Shown: piece by piece, positions 55,098-63,212 of the stretch
How the letters are laid out: every line of letters begins with the position of its first letter
How positions within the stretch are numbered: position 1 is the stretch's first letter
Notes under the pieces: model-generated
The model's input: only the letters and a program-made list of their open reading frames with translations
Told to the model about the DNA's origin: nothing
The model's database searches: none
Made by a program: the position numbers and the translations under genes
Origin: Maribacter vaceletii
GTDB taxonomy: Bacteria > Bacteroidota > Bacteroidia > Flavobacteriales > Flavobacteriaceae
Assembly: GCF_003634105.1 (NCBI RefSeq)
Contig: NZ_RBIQ01000007.1
Span: 1,178,001 to 1,242,000, forward strand
DNA: 64,000 bases
Direction: 5' to 3'

Positions 55098-55171
55098 AAT
55101 AAAAAAGGTAGAGCATTGCTCTACCTTTTTTCCCCAAATCTTACCATGAACTTAACCTACTTATGCTATGG
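55098..55171 (-). ncRNA. Small-RNA unit 4 of 5 (putative sRNA)
   Basis: TACTTTTG box (55184-55177) 5 nt before the core. The terminator stem differs from its neighbours but keeps pairing: GGTAGAGC-AAT-GCTCTACC followed by TTTTTT. Such paired changes in the stem with an unchanged core argue for a transcribed RNA. Confidence 0.75.
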
Positions 55172-55320
55172 TTCTCCAAAAGTAATGTAAAGGAGTATAG
55201 TTAAGAAAGGTATTAGACAAAGCAATCATATCTTTAGTTAAAGTGTTAGGATAAAGCTTTTGATGGTATAATTCTATAGTTTTTAGAGAAAGAGTGTTAC
55301 TAGGAGTTGGGAATAGTATA

Positions 55321-55394
55321 AAAAAATAAAAGACGGAGCATTGCTCCGTCTTTTCCCCAAATCTTACCATGAACTTAACCTACTTATGCTATGG
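55321..55394 (-). ncRNA. Small-RNA unit 3 of 5 (putative sRNA)
   Basis: TACTTTTG box (55407-55400) 5 nt before the core; core and GACGGAGC-GCTCCGTC terminator identical to unit 2. The upstream part shares nearly all bases with unit 4, so these two were duplicated or homogenised recently. Confidence 0.75.
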
Positions 55395-55542
55395 TTCTCC
55401 AAAAGTAATGTAAAGGAGTGTTGTTAAGAAAGGTATTAGACAAAGCAATCATATCTCTAGTTAAAGTGTTAGGATAAAGCTTTTGATGGTATAATTCTAT
55501 AGTTTTTAGAGAAAGAGTGTTACTATGAATTGGGAATAGTAT

Positions 55543-55616
55543 AAAAAATAAAAGACGGAGCATTGCTCCGTCTTTTCCCCAAATCTTACCATGAACTTAA
55601 CCTACTTATGCTATGG
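55543..55616 (-). ncRNA. Small-RNA unit 2 of 5 (putative sRNA)
   Basis: A perfect TACTTTTG -7 box (55629-55622), 5 nt before CCATAG; the core is identical to unit 1; hairpin GACGGAGC-AAT-GCTCCGTC followed by TTTTATTTTTT. Predicted transcript about 74 nt on the minus strand. Confidence 0.75.
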
Positions 55617-55762
55617 TTCTCCAAAAGTAATGTAAAGAAGTATAGTTAAGAAAGGTATTAGATAAAGCAACCGTATCTTTAGTTAAACTACTACAGTAAG
55701 TTTTTTATCCGTTTTTTTGTATTGTTTTTAGTTTAATAAATAGGATAATCTAGGAATAGTGT

Positions 55763-55836
55763 AAAAAATAAAAGACGAAGCATTGCTCCGTCTTTACCCC
55801 AAATCTTACCATGAACTTAACCTACTTATGCTATGG
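55763..55836 (-). ncRNA. Small-RNA unit 1 of 5 (putative sRNA)
   Basis: Minus-strand unit. A -7 box TATTTTAG (55849-55842) lies exactly 5 nt upstream of CCATAG. The 40-nt core contains the outer pairing CCAT/ATGG, then a hairpin GACGGAGCAATGCTTCGTC (one mismatched side) and a T-rich end TTTTATTTTTT. Predicted transcript about 74 nt. The sequence further upstream is unlike the other units. Identity with the Rfam Flavo-1 family is possible but not verified. Confidence 0.72.
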
Positions 55837-55893
55837 CATCTCTAAAATAGTCTTGTGTACTACCTTAGAGGCTATATTGCCGTTGAAAAGTAT

Positions 55894-55939
55894 GTTTTAT
55901 CGATGAAATACACTATTGCATGCATTTCATCGATAAAAC
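55894..55939. other. 16-bp perfect inverted repeat at the purF 3' end
   Basis: GTTTTATCGATGAAAT and its exact reverse complement, separated by 14 nt, 2 bp from the purF stop. There is no T-run after the hairpin on either strand, so a standard terminator is doubtful. It could end purF transcripts by structure, protect the mRNA 3' end, or be a protein-binding site. Confidence 0.6.
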
Positions 55940-55941
55940 CT

Positions 55942-57840
55942 TTAATATGCTCTTTCGTTTTTTCCTTCATAGAAGTTAATAAAAGCTTTGTTAACTACTC
56001 TGTTACCTCCAGGAGTAGGATAATTGCCTGTAAAATACCAGTCCCCTAAGTTTTTTGGACAAGCTTCATGTAAACTTTCTATAGTTTGATATATTATTTC
56101 TACTTCGGCCTTTATTTCTGGTGGACTAAGAAGTTCTCCAATTTTCTTAGATATTTCTAAAGCAGTAAAAGGTGCATAAAATTCTTTTACATAATTTATT
56201 ACATCTTTATCATCTGACGTTATTTGCAGCTTACACTTATTATAAATGTCTTCTACAATATTCATTGTATTGTTATCTTTATGTAATTCTAGGGCAGCTC
56301 TAAAAGCAATAAAATCTTCTAGTTTAGCCATATCTATACCATAACAATCTGGATATCGTATTTGCGGGGCAGAAGAAACAACTACAATTTTCCCAGGATT
56401 TAAACGATCTAGAATTCGTAAAATACTTTTTCTAAGTGTAGTTCCTCTAACAATACTATCATCTATAATTACAAGGTTATCCCCTTTTTTTACAGATCCA
56501 TAAGATATATCATAAACATGAGCAACCAGATCATCTCTACTACTATCTTGGGTAATAAAGGTTCTTAGTTTGGCATCTTTAATAGCAACTTTTTCTATCC
56601 TAGGTCTTACTTTTAAAATTTCATGTAGTTCGTCACTTGTAATTGCACTTCCTAGAGCTAAAATTTGTTCTTCTTTCTTTTTATTTAGATAATTTTGAGC
56701 TTCTTTAACCATACCAAAGAAAGAAGTTTCAGCGGTATTTGGTATATATGAAAAAACAGAGTTCTTAATATCGTTATTGATAGATTTTAAGATTTGTGGA
56801 AATAATAGTTTCCCTAACTCTTTTCTCTCCTGGTATATTTCTTTGTCGCTACCTCTAGAAAAATATATACGTTCAAAAGAACAAGCCTTTCTTTCGGTAG
56901 GCTCTAAAATCGGTTTTATTGCAGATTCACCGCTTTTCTTTATAATTAATGCATGTCCGGGGTCTATTTCTTGTACAGACTCATAAGGAACATTAAATAC
57001 GGTTTGTATTACGGGTCTTTCAGAAGCTACAACTACAACTTCATCATCCTTATAATAATAAGCAGGTCTTATTCCTCCCGGATCTCTAAGAACAAAAGCA
57101 TCTCCATGGCCTAATAAACCAGCCATTGCATAACCGCCATCAAAATTCTTTGCAGCTCTTCTTAATATTTTAGAAACTTTTAAACGTTCCGCAATTAAAG
57201 GGGAAGCTTCTCTTTTTGTATAGCCTTCTTTTTTTACCTGTTTATATATTTTGGCAACGGCATCATCTAAAAAATGACCAATTTTTTCCATAACAGTAAC
57301 GGTATCTGCCATTTCTTTAGGGTGTTGCCCAATATGTACAAGATTGTCAAAAAGCTCATTAACATTTGTCATGTTAAAGTTACCAGCAACAATTAAGTTA
57401 CGGTGCATCCAATTGTTTTGTCTTAAAAAAGGGTGTACACTTTCTATACTATTTTTGCCAAAAGTACCATAGCGTACATGGCCTAATAATAATTCTCCTA
57501 TATAAGGTATATTCTTTTTTTGTAAAGCAACATCATCTAAATACTCAGGATGTTCTTTAAAAGCGGTATTTATTCTTTGGTTTATTTGTGCAAAAATATC
57601 TTGTATGGGTTGTTGTTCTGCAGAACGCACTCTGCTCATGTAGCGCTCTCCAGGTTCCATATCTAATTTAATACTTGCCAAACCAGCACCATCTTGACCG
57701 CGATTGTGCTGTTTTTCCATCATTAAATACATTTTGTTTACACCATAAAATGCAGTGCCATACTTTTCTTTATAATATTCTAGGGGTTTTAGTAATCGTA
57801 TTACAGAAATTCCACATTCGTGTTTAATGGCGTCACTCAT
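55942..57840 (-). CDS. purF: Amidophosphoribosyltransferase (long form, PurF-like)
   Basis: First committed step of purine synthesis: PRPP and glutamine to phosphoribosylamine. The N-terminal glutaminase nucleophile is C9 in HECGISVIRL, implying removal of an eight-residue propeptide. QHNRGQDGAG and GHVRYGTFG are the glutaminase marks. The PRPP loop is VIIDDSIVRGTT near residue 448. At 632 aa it is longer than the usual 470-510 residues, with inserted segments in the glutaminase half and an extended C-terminus. Flavobacteria often carry this long form; whether it is the only PurF in the genome is unknown. Confidence 0.9.
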   Translation of the reverse strand: MSDAIKHECGISVIRLLKPLEYYKEKYGTAFYGVNKMYLMMEKQHNRGQDGAGLASIKLDMEPGERYMSRVRSAEQQPIQDIFAQINQRINTAFKEHPEYLDDVALQKKNIPYIGELLLGHVRYGTFGKNSIESVHPFLRQNNWMHRNLIVAGNFNMTNVNELFDNLVHIGQHPKEMADTVTVMEKIGHFLDDAVAKIYKQVKKEGYTKREASPLIAERLKVSKILRRAAKNFDGGYAMAGLLGHGDAFVLRDPGGIRPAYYYKDDEVVVVASERPVIQTVFNVPYESVQEIDPGHALIIKKSGESAIKPILEPTERKACSFERIYFSRGSDKEIYQERKELGKLLFPQILKSINNDIKNSVFSYIPNTAETSFFGMVKEAQNYLNKKKEEQILALGSAITSDELHEILKVRPRIEKVAIKDAKLRTFITQDSSRDDLVAHVYDISYGSVKKGDNLVIIDDSIVRGTTLRKSILRILDRLNPGKIVVVSSAPQIRYPDCYGIDMAKLEDFIAFRAALELHKDNNTMNIVEDIYNKCKLQITSDDKDVINYVKEFYAPFTALEISKKIGELLSPPEIKAEVEIIYQTIESLHEACPKNLGDWYFTGNYPTPGGNRVVNKAFINFYEGKNERAY

Positions 57841-57856
57841 TACGTTATTTTAGTAT

Positions 57857-57880
57857 TAAAAAAGCCCCAAATAAGGGGCG
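57857..57880 (-). terminator. Terminator hairpin between the pfkB-family gene and purF
   Basis: On the minus strand GCCCC-TTATTT-GGGGC followed by six T. It lies 17 nt before the purF ATG, in a gap of only 45 bp, so purF must have another promoter or depend on readthrough. Confidence 0.75.
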
Positions 57881-57885
57881 TTAAA

Positions 57886-58812
57886 TTATGTTAGTTTAAT
57901 ATCAAATTGTGTTAATGTCTTAAATTGATGAAGTCTTTTGTTTACTTCTTCTCGTTTTAAATCTTCCATTCTAGCAGTTCCAAATTTTTCTACAGAAAAA
58001 GATGCAAGGTTAGATCCGTGTATTACAGCATTTTTTAAATTAGAAAAACTTATGTTGTTAGTAGATGCTAAATAGCCCGAAAAACCACCAGCAAAAGTAT
58101 CTCCTGCTCCGGTTGGATCAAAAACTTCTTCTAAAGGTAAAGCTGGAGCAAAGAAAATTTCATTATTATGAAATAATAGTGCACCGTGTTCTCCTTTTTT
58201 AATAACTACATATTTAGGTCCCATTTTATGAATAGCTGCAGCAGCTTTAACTAAAGAATATTCATTAGTTAATTGTCTTGCCTCTTCATCATTAATGGTG
58301 ATTACATCAATCTCTTTTATAACTTCTTTTAATTCTTCAAGCGCATTATCCATCCAAAAATTCATAGTGTCTAACACTATAAGGTCTGGTTTTTTTTCCA
58401 TTTGTTTAATAACACTCATTTGTACGCTAGGGTGTAAATTTCCTAGCATAACAACGTTTGCATCTTTAAAATTTTCTGGAACTACTGGATTAAAATCTGC
58501 TAAAACATTTAGTTCTGTTGTAATTGTATCTCTAGAATTAAGGTCATTATGGTATTTGCCTTCCCAGAAAAAGGTTTTTCCGCCTTTTACTATTTCTAAA
58601 GAAGAAAGGTCAATGTTTTTATTTTTAAGAAGATTTATGTATTCTTCAGGGAAATCTTCTCCTACAACAGAAACTATTGCAGATTCTACATCAAATTGAG
58701 ATGCTGCTAAACCAATAAAAGTTGCAGCTCCCCCTAAAATCTTATCTGTTTTTCCAAAAGGAGTTTCAATAGCATCAAATGCAACAGTACCAACAATTAA
58801 TAATTTACCCAT
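57886..58812 (-). CDS. PfkB family sugar/nucleoside kinase
   Basis: A 308-aa ribokinase-like enzyme. The N-terminal GGAATFIGLAASQF and the C-terminal signature DPTGAGDTFAGGF (residues about 251-263, catalytic Asp in GAGD) are definitive for the PfkB family. The substrate cannot be assigned; position before purF suggests a nucleoside or ribose, but this is a weak hint. An exact -7 box TATATTTG lies at 58841-58834 on the minus strand. Confidence 0.9.
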   Translation of the reverse strand: MGKLLIVGTVAFDAIETPFGKTDKILGGAATFIGLAASQFDVESAIVSVVGEDFPEEYINLLKNKNIDLSSLEIVKGGKTFFWEGKYHNDLNSRDTITTELNVLADFNPVVPENFKDANVVMLGNLHPSVQMSVIKQMEKKPDLIVLDTMNFWMDNALEELKEVIKEIDVITINDEEARQLTNEYSLVKAAAAIHKMGPKYVVIKKGEHGALLFHNNEIFFAPALPLEEVFDPTGAGDTFAGGFSGYLASTNNISFSNLKNAVIHGSNLASFSVEKFGTARMEDLKREEVNKRLHQFKTLTQFDIKLT

Positions 58813-58833
58813 TCTATTAAAAAAATTAAGCTA

Positions 58834-58841
58834 CAAATATA
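58834..58841 (-). promoter_or_regulatory. -7 promoter box of the pfkB-family gene
   Basis: TATATTTG on the minus strand, 21 nt upstream of the ATG. No clear -33 TTTG at 19-21 nt distance, so only half of the consensus is supported. Confidence 0.5.
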
Positions 58842-58934
58842 ATGCTTTGAAAAGGGAAAAAAGGAACCAGTGAATCAAAAAAGTAAAATTTCATCGATCC
58901 ATAAGAATTTTTGTCGAAAAATAGGACTAGACCG

Positions 58935-59570
58935 TTATTTACGTCCAAAATCTGCTGGAATTTCTCCCCAAGCCTTGGTTTCCCATTTTACTATAGATGT
59001 AGTGTAGGAATTGGTTTGAAGCCAAGCAACAGCTCTGTCTACTAAAACAAAAAGCTCTTTGTTTTTATCGTTTTGTGCTAACTTGGTATTGCATTTTTTT
59101 TTACGAACCCAGCTCATTGCTGTTCTAGAATCTGTATAAAGTATACGGTCGCTGTTATGCTTTTTTAAATATGCTAAACCATGTACAAGCGCTAAAAATT
59201 CTCCTATATTATTGGTTCCTTGTTTAAAAGGACCTTGATGAAAGAGTCTTTTTCCAGATTTAGAATCTACTCCTTGGTATTCCATAATACCTGGGTTTCC
59301 ACTAGAAGCAGCATCAACGGCAATAGAATTATAGTTAGGCAAACCATATTTTAAAAGTTCTTCTTTAGATAAAGATGCTTTTTTTGTTTTTTGCCCTTTA
59401 TAGTCATTATAGCTACCATTATATGCTGTTTGCGCAGTTGCCAAAGACTCAAAAGATTTATATTGTGCTCCTTTATAACCAGTAATGGCGGCTTTACATT
59501 CTTTCCAAGAAGTATAAATTCCAGGTTTTAAACCTTGCCATACTACATAAAATTTTTTCTTTCCGGCCAT
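58935..59570 (-). CDS. rnhA: Ribonuclease H family protein with viroplasmin-like N-terminal domain
   Basis: A 211-aa RNase HI. The N-terminal hybrid-binding domain (viroplasmin fold) is FYVVWQGLKPGIYTSWKEC then YKGAQYKSF. The catalytic domain begins SIAVDAASSGNPGIMEYQG near residue 81, with the catalytic Asp in AVDA, then NIGEFLALVHGL (Glu) and YTDSRTAM (Asp). It cuts RNA in RNA-DNA hybrids. Start and preceding stop share a base (TAATG), so it is coupled to purN. Confidence 0.92.
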   Translation of the reverse strand: MAGKKKFYVVWQGLKPGIYTSWKECKAAITGYKGAQYKSFESLATAQTAYNGSYNDYKGQKTKKASLSKEELLKYGLPNYNSIAVDAASSGNPGIMEYQGVDSKSGKRLFHQGPFKQGTNNIGEFLALVHGLAYLKKHNSDRILYTDSRTAMSWVRKKKCNTKLAQNDKNKELFVLVDRAVAWLQTNSYTTSIVKWETKAWGEIPADFGRK

Positions 59571-60139
59571 TATGCTTCTAAAAGTAGTTTTTCTATTACT
59601 TTAGGAAAAAAAGTATATTCTAATTTATGAACTTTAGAAGCTATTTCCTCAATAGAATCTGACGGACTTAAAAGTGTTTTTTCTTGATGAATTATTGCTC
59701 CTTCATCATAATTTTCGTTCACAAAATGGATAGTAACACCTGTTTCTGACTCATTATTTTCTTTTACAGCAGTATGTACATTATTTCCAAACATACCTTT
59801 TCCACCATATTTTGGAAGTAGAGCAGGATGTATATTTATTATTTTATTTGGAAAATTTGCAATTAAATTAGAGGGCACTTTCCATAAAAAACCAGCCAAA
59901 ACAATTAGGTCTGGTTTATGAGATTCTACAATTTTTAAAACGCAATCTGTTTTAGTAAAAGCCGTTCGATTAAAATATAAACAATTGATTTTTAGTCTAT
60001 TGCATCTATCAATAACTTTGGCATCCCTTTTGTTAGTAAGTACACAGGCAATAGTAACGTTAGCGTTATTCTGAAAATACTGTATTATGTTTTCAACATT
60101 AGAACCAGAACCAGAAGCAAATAAAACAATATTTTTCAT
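59570..60139 (-). CDS. purN: Phosphoribosylglycinamide formyltransferase
   Basis: Transfers a formyl group from 10-formyl-THF to GAR in purine synthesis. FASGSGSNVENII at the N-terminus is the phosphate-binding loop; the catalytic segment is INIHPALLPKYGGKGM (N105 and H107 region), and the Asp is in NENYDEGAIIHQE. At 189 aa it has the family length. It diverges from acpP and leads the rnhA gene. Confidence 0.95.
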   Translation of the reverse strand: MKNIVLFASGSGSNVENIIQYFQNNANVTIACVLTNKRDAKVIDRCNRLKINCLYFNRTAFTKTDCVLKIVESHKPDLIVLAGFLWKVPSNLIANFPNKIINIHPALLPKYGGKGMFGNNVHTAVKENNESETGVTIHFVNENYDEGAIIHQEKTLLSPSDSIEEIASKVHKLEYTFFPKVIEKLLLEA

Positions 60140-60234
60140 TAGGTAAAATAACGTTACTTTAATATAAAATTCTAGGGCTAAAATACCACACTTGTATTTA
60201 ATTTTCTTAAATTACACTACATTTTAACGACAAA

Positions 60235-60267
60235 TTGTGTTATTAAACCATAAGTTTTTTATTTTTG
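60235..60267 (+). promoter_or_regulatory. acpP promoter
   Basis: TTG at 60235-60237, 22 nt, then TATTTTTG at 60260-60267. The -7 box is an exact fit and lies 33 nt upstream of the ATG. Confidence 0.65.
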
Positions 60268-60300
60268 CCATCAATTTAAATTTTTAAAACCAATATTATT

Positions 60301-60534
60301 ATGTCAGACATTGCATCAAGAGTAAAAGCTATCATCGTTGATAAATTAGGAGTTGATGAAAACGAAGTGGTAACGGAAGCTAGCTTTACTAATGACTTAG
60401 GAGCAGATTCACTAGATACTGTTGAGTTGATTATGGAGTTCGAAAAAGAATTCGATATTCAAATCCCTGATGATCAAGCTGAAAATATCGCAACAGTTGG
60501 CCAGGCCATAAGCTATATAGAAGAAGCGAAGTAA
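60301..60534 (+). CDS. acpP: Acyl carrier protein
   Basis: A 77-aa acidic helix bundle. The phosphopantetheine serine is S37 in [10 protein letters not shown]. It carries acyl chains for fatty acid synthesis and is followed by fabF, as in most flavobacteria. Confidence 0.97.
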   Translation: MSDIASRVKAIIVDKLGVDENEVVTEASFTNDLGADSLDTVELIMEFEKEFDIQIPDDQAENIATVGQAISYIEEAK

Positions 60535-60563
60535 TCTTATGATTTCTTAAAAAGTTTTTAAAT

Positions 60564-60602
60564 TATCCATGCGGTAAATATGCTGCATGGATATTTTTTT
60601 TT
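60564..60602 (+). terminator. Hairpin with T-run between acpP and fabF
   Basis: TATCCATGC and GCATGGATA form a 9-bp stem with a 12-nt loop, followed by a run of T. Placed between two co-directional fatty acid genes, it may lower fabF transcription relative to acpP, which is needed in great molar excess. Confidence 0.75.
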
Positions 60603-60641
60603 AAATTTCAGTTTATTAAGTATTAACAAACACCAGGTTTA

Positions 60642-61892
60642 ATGCAATTAAAAAGAGTTGTAGTTACTGGATTGGGTGCTTTAACACCTATAGGTAATAA
60701 TATAGAGGAGTATTGGAATGCTTTAATCGAAGGTAAAAGTGGGTCTGCCCCAGTTACTTATTACGATACAGAAAAGTTTAAAACCAAATTTGCTTGTGAG
60801 TTAAAAGGGTATGACCCTTTAGATTACTTTGATAGAAAAGAAGCACGTAAATTAGATAGATTTGCGCAATATGCTTTAATTTCTTCCGATGAAGCAATTT
60901 TAGACGCTGGTCTAGATTTAGAAAAATTAGATAAATTTAGAGTAGGTGTTATTTGGGGAGCTGGTATTGGAGGTTTAGAAACTTTCCAGAATGAGGTAAT
61001 GAATTTTGCCGAAGGAGATGGTACCCCAAGATTTAATCCTTTCTTTATTCCAAAAATGATTGCAGATATTGCTCCAGGTAATATCTCTATAAAGCATGGC
61101 TTTATGGGTGCTAATTATACTACTGTTTCTGCTTGTGCATCTTCTGCTAATGCTATGATAGATGCCATGAACAATATACGTTTAGGATATTCTGATGTTA
61201 TAGTAACAGGAGGTAGTGAAGCAGCTGTAACTATTGCAGGTATGGGCGGTTTTGGTGCTATGCATGCTTTATCTAAAAGAAACGAAAGCCCAGAAACAGC
61301 ATCAAGACCTTTTGATGCTACTAGAGATGGTTTTGTTCTTGGAGAAGGAGCAGGAGCTCTTATTCTAGAAGAATACGAGCATGCAAAAGCAAGAGGCGCA
61401 AAAATATATGCAGAAGTATTAGGTGGCGGCTTATCTAATGATGCATACCATATGACAGCCCCACACCCAGATGGTATAGGAGTTGTTCGCGTAATGCAAA
61501 ATTGTTTACAAGATGCAGGTTTAAAACCAGAAGATGTAGATGCTATTAATACACACGGAACATCAACACCATTAGGAGATGTTGCAGAGTTAAAAGCAAT
61601 TTCTAAAGTTTTTGGTGAACATGCCGAAAAAATAAATATTAATTCTACAAAGTCTATGACAGGTCATTTGTTAGGTGCTGCAGGAGCTATAGAAGCAATT
61701 GCATCTATCTTGGCAATGAAACACAGTATAGTACCGCCAACAATAAACCATACTACAGTAGATGAGAATATAGATCCAAAACTTAATTTAACATTAAACA
61801 AAGCTCAGAAAAGAGAAGTTAATGTTGCTTTAAGCAATACCTTTGGATTTGGAGGTCATAATGCTTGTGTTATTTTTAAAAAAATAAGCTAA
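60642..61892 (+). CDS. fabF: 3-oxoacyl-[acyl-carrier-protein] synthase II
   Basis: Condensing enzyme for fatty acid elongation. The catalytic cysteine is C165 in TVSACASSANAM, with two histidines in NTHGTSTPLGD and SMTGHLLGAAGAIEA, and GFGGHNACVIFK near the end. A 416-aa protein as expected. Gap of about 107 bp to acpP with an intervening terminator hairpin, and 6 bp to rnc. Confidence 0.97.
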   Translation: MQLKRVVVTGLGALTPIGNNIEEYWNALIEGKSGSAPVTYYDTEKFKTKFACELKGYDPLDYFDRKEARKLDRFAQYALISSDEAILDAGLDLEKLDKFRVGVIWGAGIGGLETFQNEVMNFAEGDGTPRFNPFFIPKMIADIAPGNISIKHGFMGANYTTVSACASSANAMIDAMNNIRLGYSDVIVTGGSEAAVTIAGMGGFGAMHALSKRNESPETASRPFDATRDGFVLGEGAGALILEEYEHAKARGAKIYAEVLGGGLSNDAYHMTAPHPDGIGVVRVMQNCLQDAGLKPEDVDAINTHGTSTPLGDVAELKAISKVFGEHAEKININSTKSMTGHLLGAAGAIEAIASILAMKHSIVPPTINHTTVDENIDPKLNLTLNKAQKREVNVALSNTFGFGGHNACVIFKKIS

Positions 61893-61898
61893 GACTGC

Positions 61899-62636
61899 AT
61901 GAGTTTCCCATACAATATATTTAATTCCCATTCTAAAGAGGATGGGAATTTTTTATTGGGAATAAAAGCTATATTAGGTTTTAAACCTAAAAATCTTCAG
62001 ATATATAGAAAAGCATTTTTACACCGGTCTGTAAATATAAAAGATGCAGATGGCATTCCTATGAATTATGAAAGACTAGAGTTTTTAGGAGACTCTATGC
62101 TTGGAACTATTATTTCTATGTACTTATATAATGAAGTACCAGAAGGAGATGAGGGATACTTAACAAAAATGAGGTCTAAAATAGTAAGTAGGGAGCACCT
62201 TAACGAATTAGGAAAAGATTTAGGATTAATAAATTTTGTTGAGAGTAGAATCCCTAAATCCCATTTTGGAGACAATATACACGGTAATGTTTTTGAAGCC
62301 CTAGTAGGAGCCATTTATCTAGACCGCGGATATAAATACTGTGAAACTTTTATAACTAAAAAAGTTATAAACCCTTATGTAGATATAGAACAATTAGAAG
62401 GAAAAGTAATAAGTTATAAAAGCCTTATAATTGAGTGGTGCCAAAAGCAAAAAAAGTCATTTAAGTATAATGTCTATGAGGATACGGGTAATGACGAATT
62501 AAAACACTTTGCCGTAAAATTATCTATAGATAATACTATAGTCGCAAAAGCAAGAGCAACTTCTAAGAAAAAAGCCGAAGAAAGAGCATCAAAAAGGGCG
62601 TATTTTGCACTCCAAAACAAAATGAGTCACTCTTAA
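61899..62636 (+). CDS. rnc: Ribonuclease III
   Basis: Double-strand-specific RNase for rRNA and mRNA processing. The catalytic signature is ERLEFLGDSMLGT near residues 54-66, with a second acidic residue in VFEALVGAIYLD. A C-terminal double-stranded RNA binding domain (SLIIEWCQKQKKSFKYNV then KARATSKKKAEERASK) completes the 245-aa protein. It starts 6 bp after fabF. Confidence 0.96.
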   Translation: MSFPYNIFNSHSKEDGNFLLGIKAILGFKPKNLQIYRKAFLHRSVNIKDADGIPMNYERLEFLGDSMLGTIISMYLYNEVPEGDEGYLTKMRSKIVSREHLNELGKDLGLINFVESRIPKSHFGDNIHGNVFEALVGAIYLDRGYKYCETFITKKVINPYVDIEQLEGKVISYKSLIIEWCQKQKKSFKYNVYEDTGNDELKHFAVKLSIDNTIVAKARATSKKKAEERASKRAYFALQNKMSHS

Positions 62637-62745
62637 ATTATTTTTTTTACATACTACAACGATATAGTTTACAATTTCACAATTTTATTGTAATTTCTTA
62701 ACTAGGCAGATTGCTAATTAATCCTATATTTGCTTTTTATGGCCT

Positions 62746-63210
62746 ATGGTTGCAGTACATAAAATTACGGAAGATTTTTATGAAGACAACTTCATACTAA
62801 TTGCTTTGCATAGCAGTTTGCCAGACTATGCTCTAACATATGCTATAAATAGTTCTTTAAAAGCATCCTTTATAAGATCAAAAAAGGATTTAGATCTATC
62901 TAATATTATTTCTTTTCCTTTTTTTGAGTGGGAAGATGAAATTAATGATAGATATTGGACTTTAATTACAAATTCTAGTAGAAATAAAGAGAATATAATT
63001 ACTGCAGATTTGTTTAAAGATGAGGTAACTTTTACAAGGCATTATTTAGTTCCTGAGCATAAGGAAATAGATTATTTTCTAAAAATAGAAGAGGAAGATG
63101 CATATATGGTAGAAGATCTTTTAAAAGCATTAACAACCATACCAAAAATAATTACAGCATATAAGATAGATGCTGAAAACTTAAAATCTAAGAACAACTT
63201 AATATTTTAA
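62746..63210 (+). CDS. IPExxxVDY family protein
   Basis: A 154-aa protein of the Bacteroidetes-specific family named for its C-terminal motif, here the variant VPEHKEIDYFLKI. It has no signal peptide. It typically sits between rnc and pyk, as here. Function unknown. A -7 box TATATTTG at 62725-62732 suggests a promoter for this gene and pyk, although only 14 nt remain to the ATG. Confidence 0.9.
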   Translation: MVAVHKITEDFYEDNFILIALHSSLPDYALTYAINSSLKASFIRSKKDLDLSNIISFPFFEWEDEINDRYWTLITNSSRNKENIITADLFKDEVTFTRHYLVPEHKEIDYFLKIEEEDAYMVEDLLKALTTIPKIITAYKIDAENLKSKNNLIF

Positions 63211-63212
63211 CC

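Larger units (their letters stand above)
54911..55849 (-). repeat. Tandem array of five small-RNA units, period about 185-223 bp
   Basis: This 0.94-kb stretch between sodA and purF has no credible protein gene. It holds five copies of a 40-nt core, CCATAGCATAAGTAGG to GGTAAGATTTGGGG on the minus strand, each followed by a terminator-type hairpin. Core starts are at 55836, 55616, 55394, 55171 and 54986, spaced 220, 222, 223 and 185 bp. Between cores, units at 55394 and 55171 are nearly identical over the full 220 bp, while the two outer ones have diverged upstream parts. It cannot be a CRISPR array: repeats are long and spacers are not unique. Confidence 0.88.

Noticed and set aside
55161-55370. 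An open frame on the minus strand across two small-RNA units
   Set aside because: It runs through a promoter box and terminator of the RNA repeats, is not conserved between units, and looks like chance coding in a repeat.
54911-55849. CRISPR array
   Set aside because: Unit size is about 185-223 bp, repeats are long, and linkers are shared rather than unique; no cas genes nearby.
58295-58699. Long plus-strand frame of 134 codons opposite the pfkB-family gene
   Set aside because: Entirely antisense to a well-supported kinase, with low-complexity Ser/Phe/Ile composition typical of a shadow frame.
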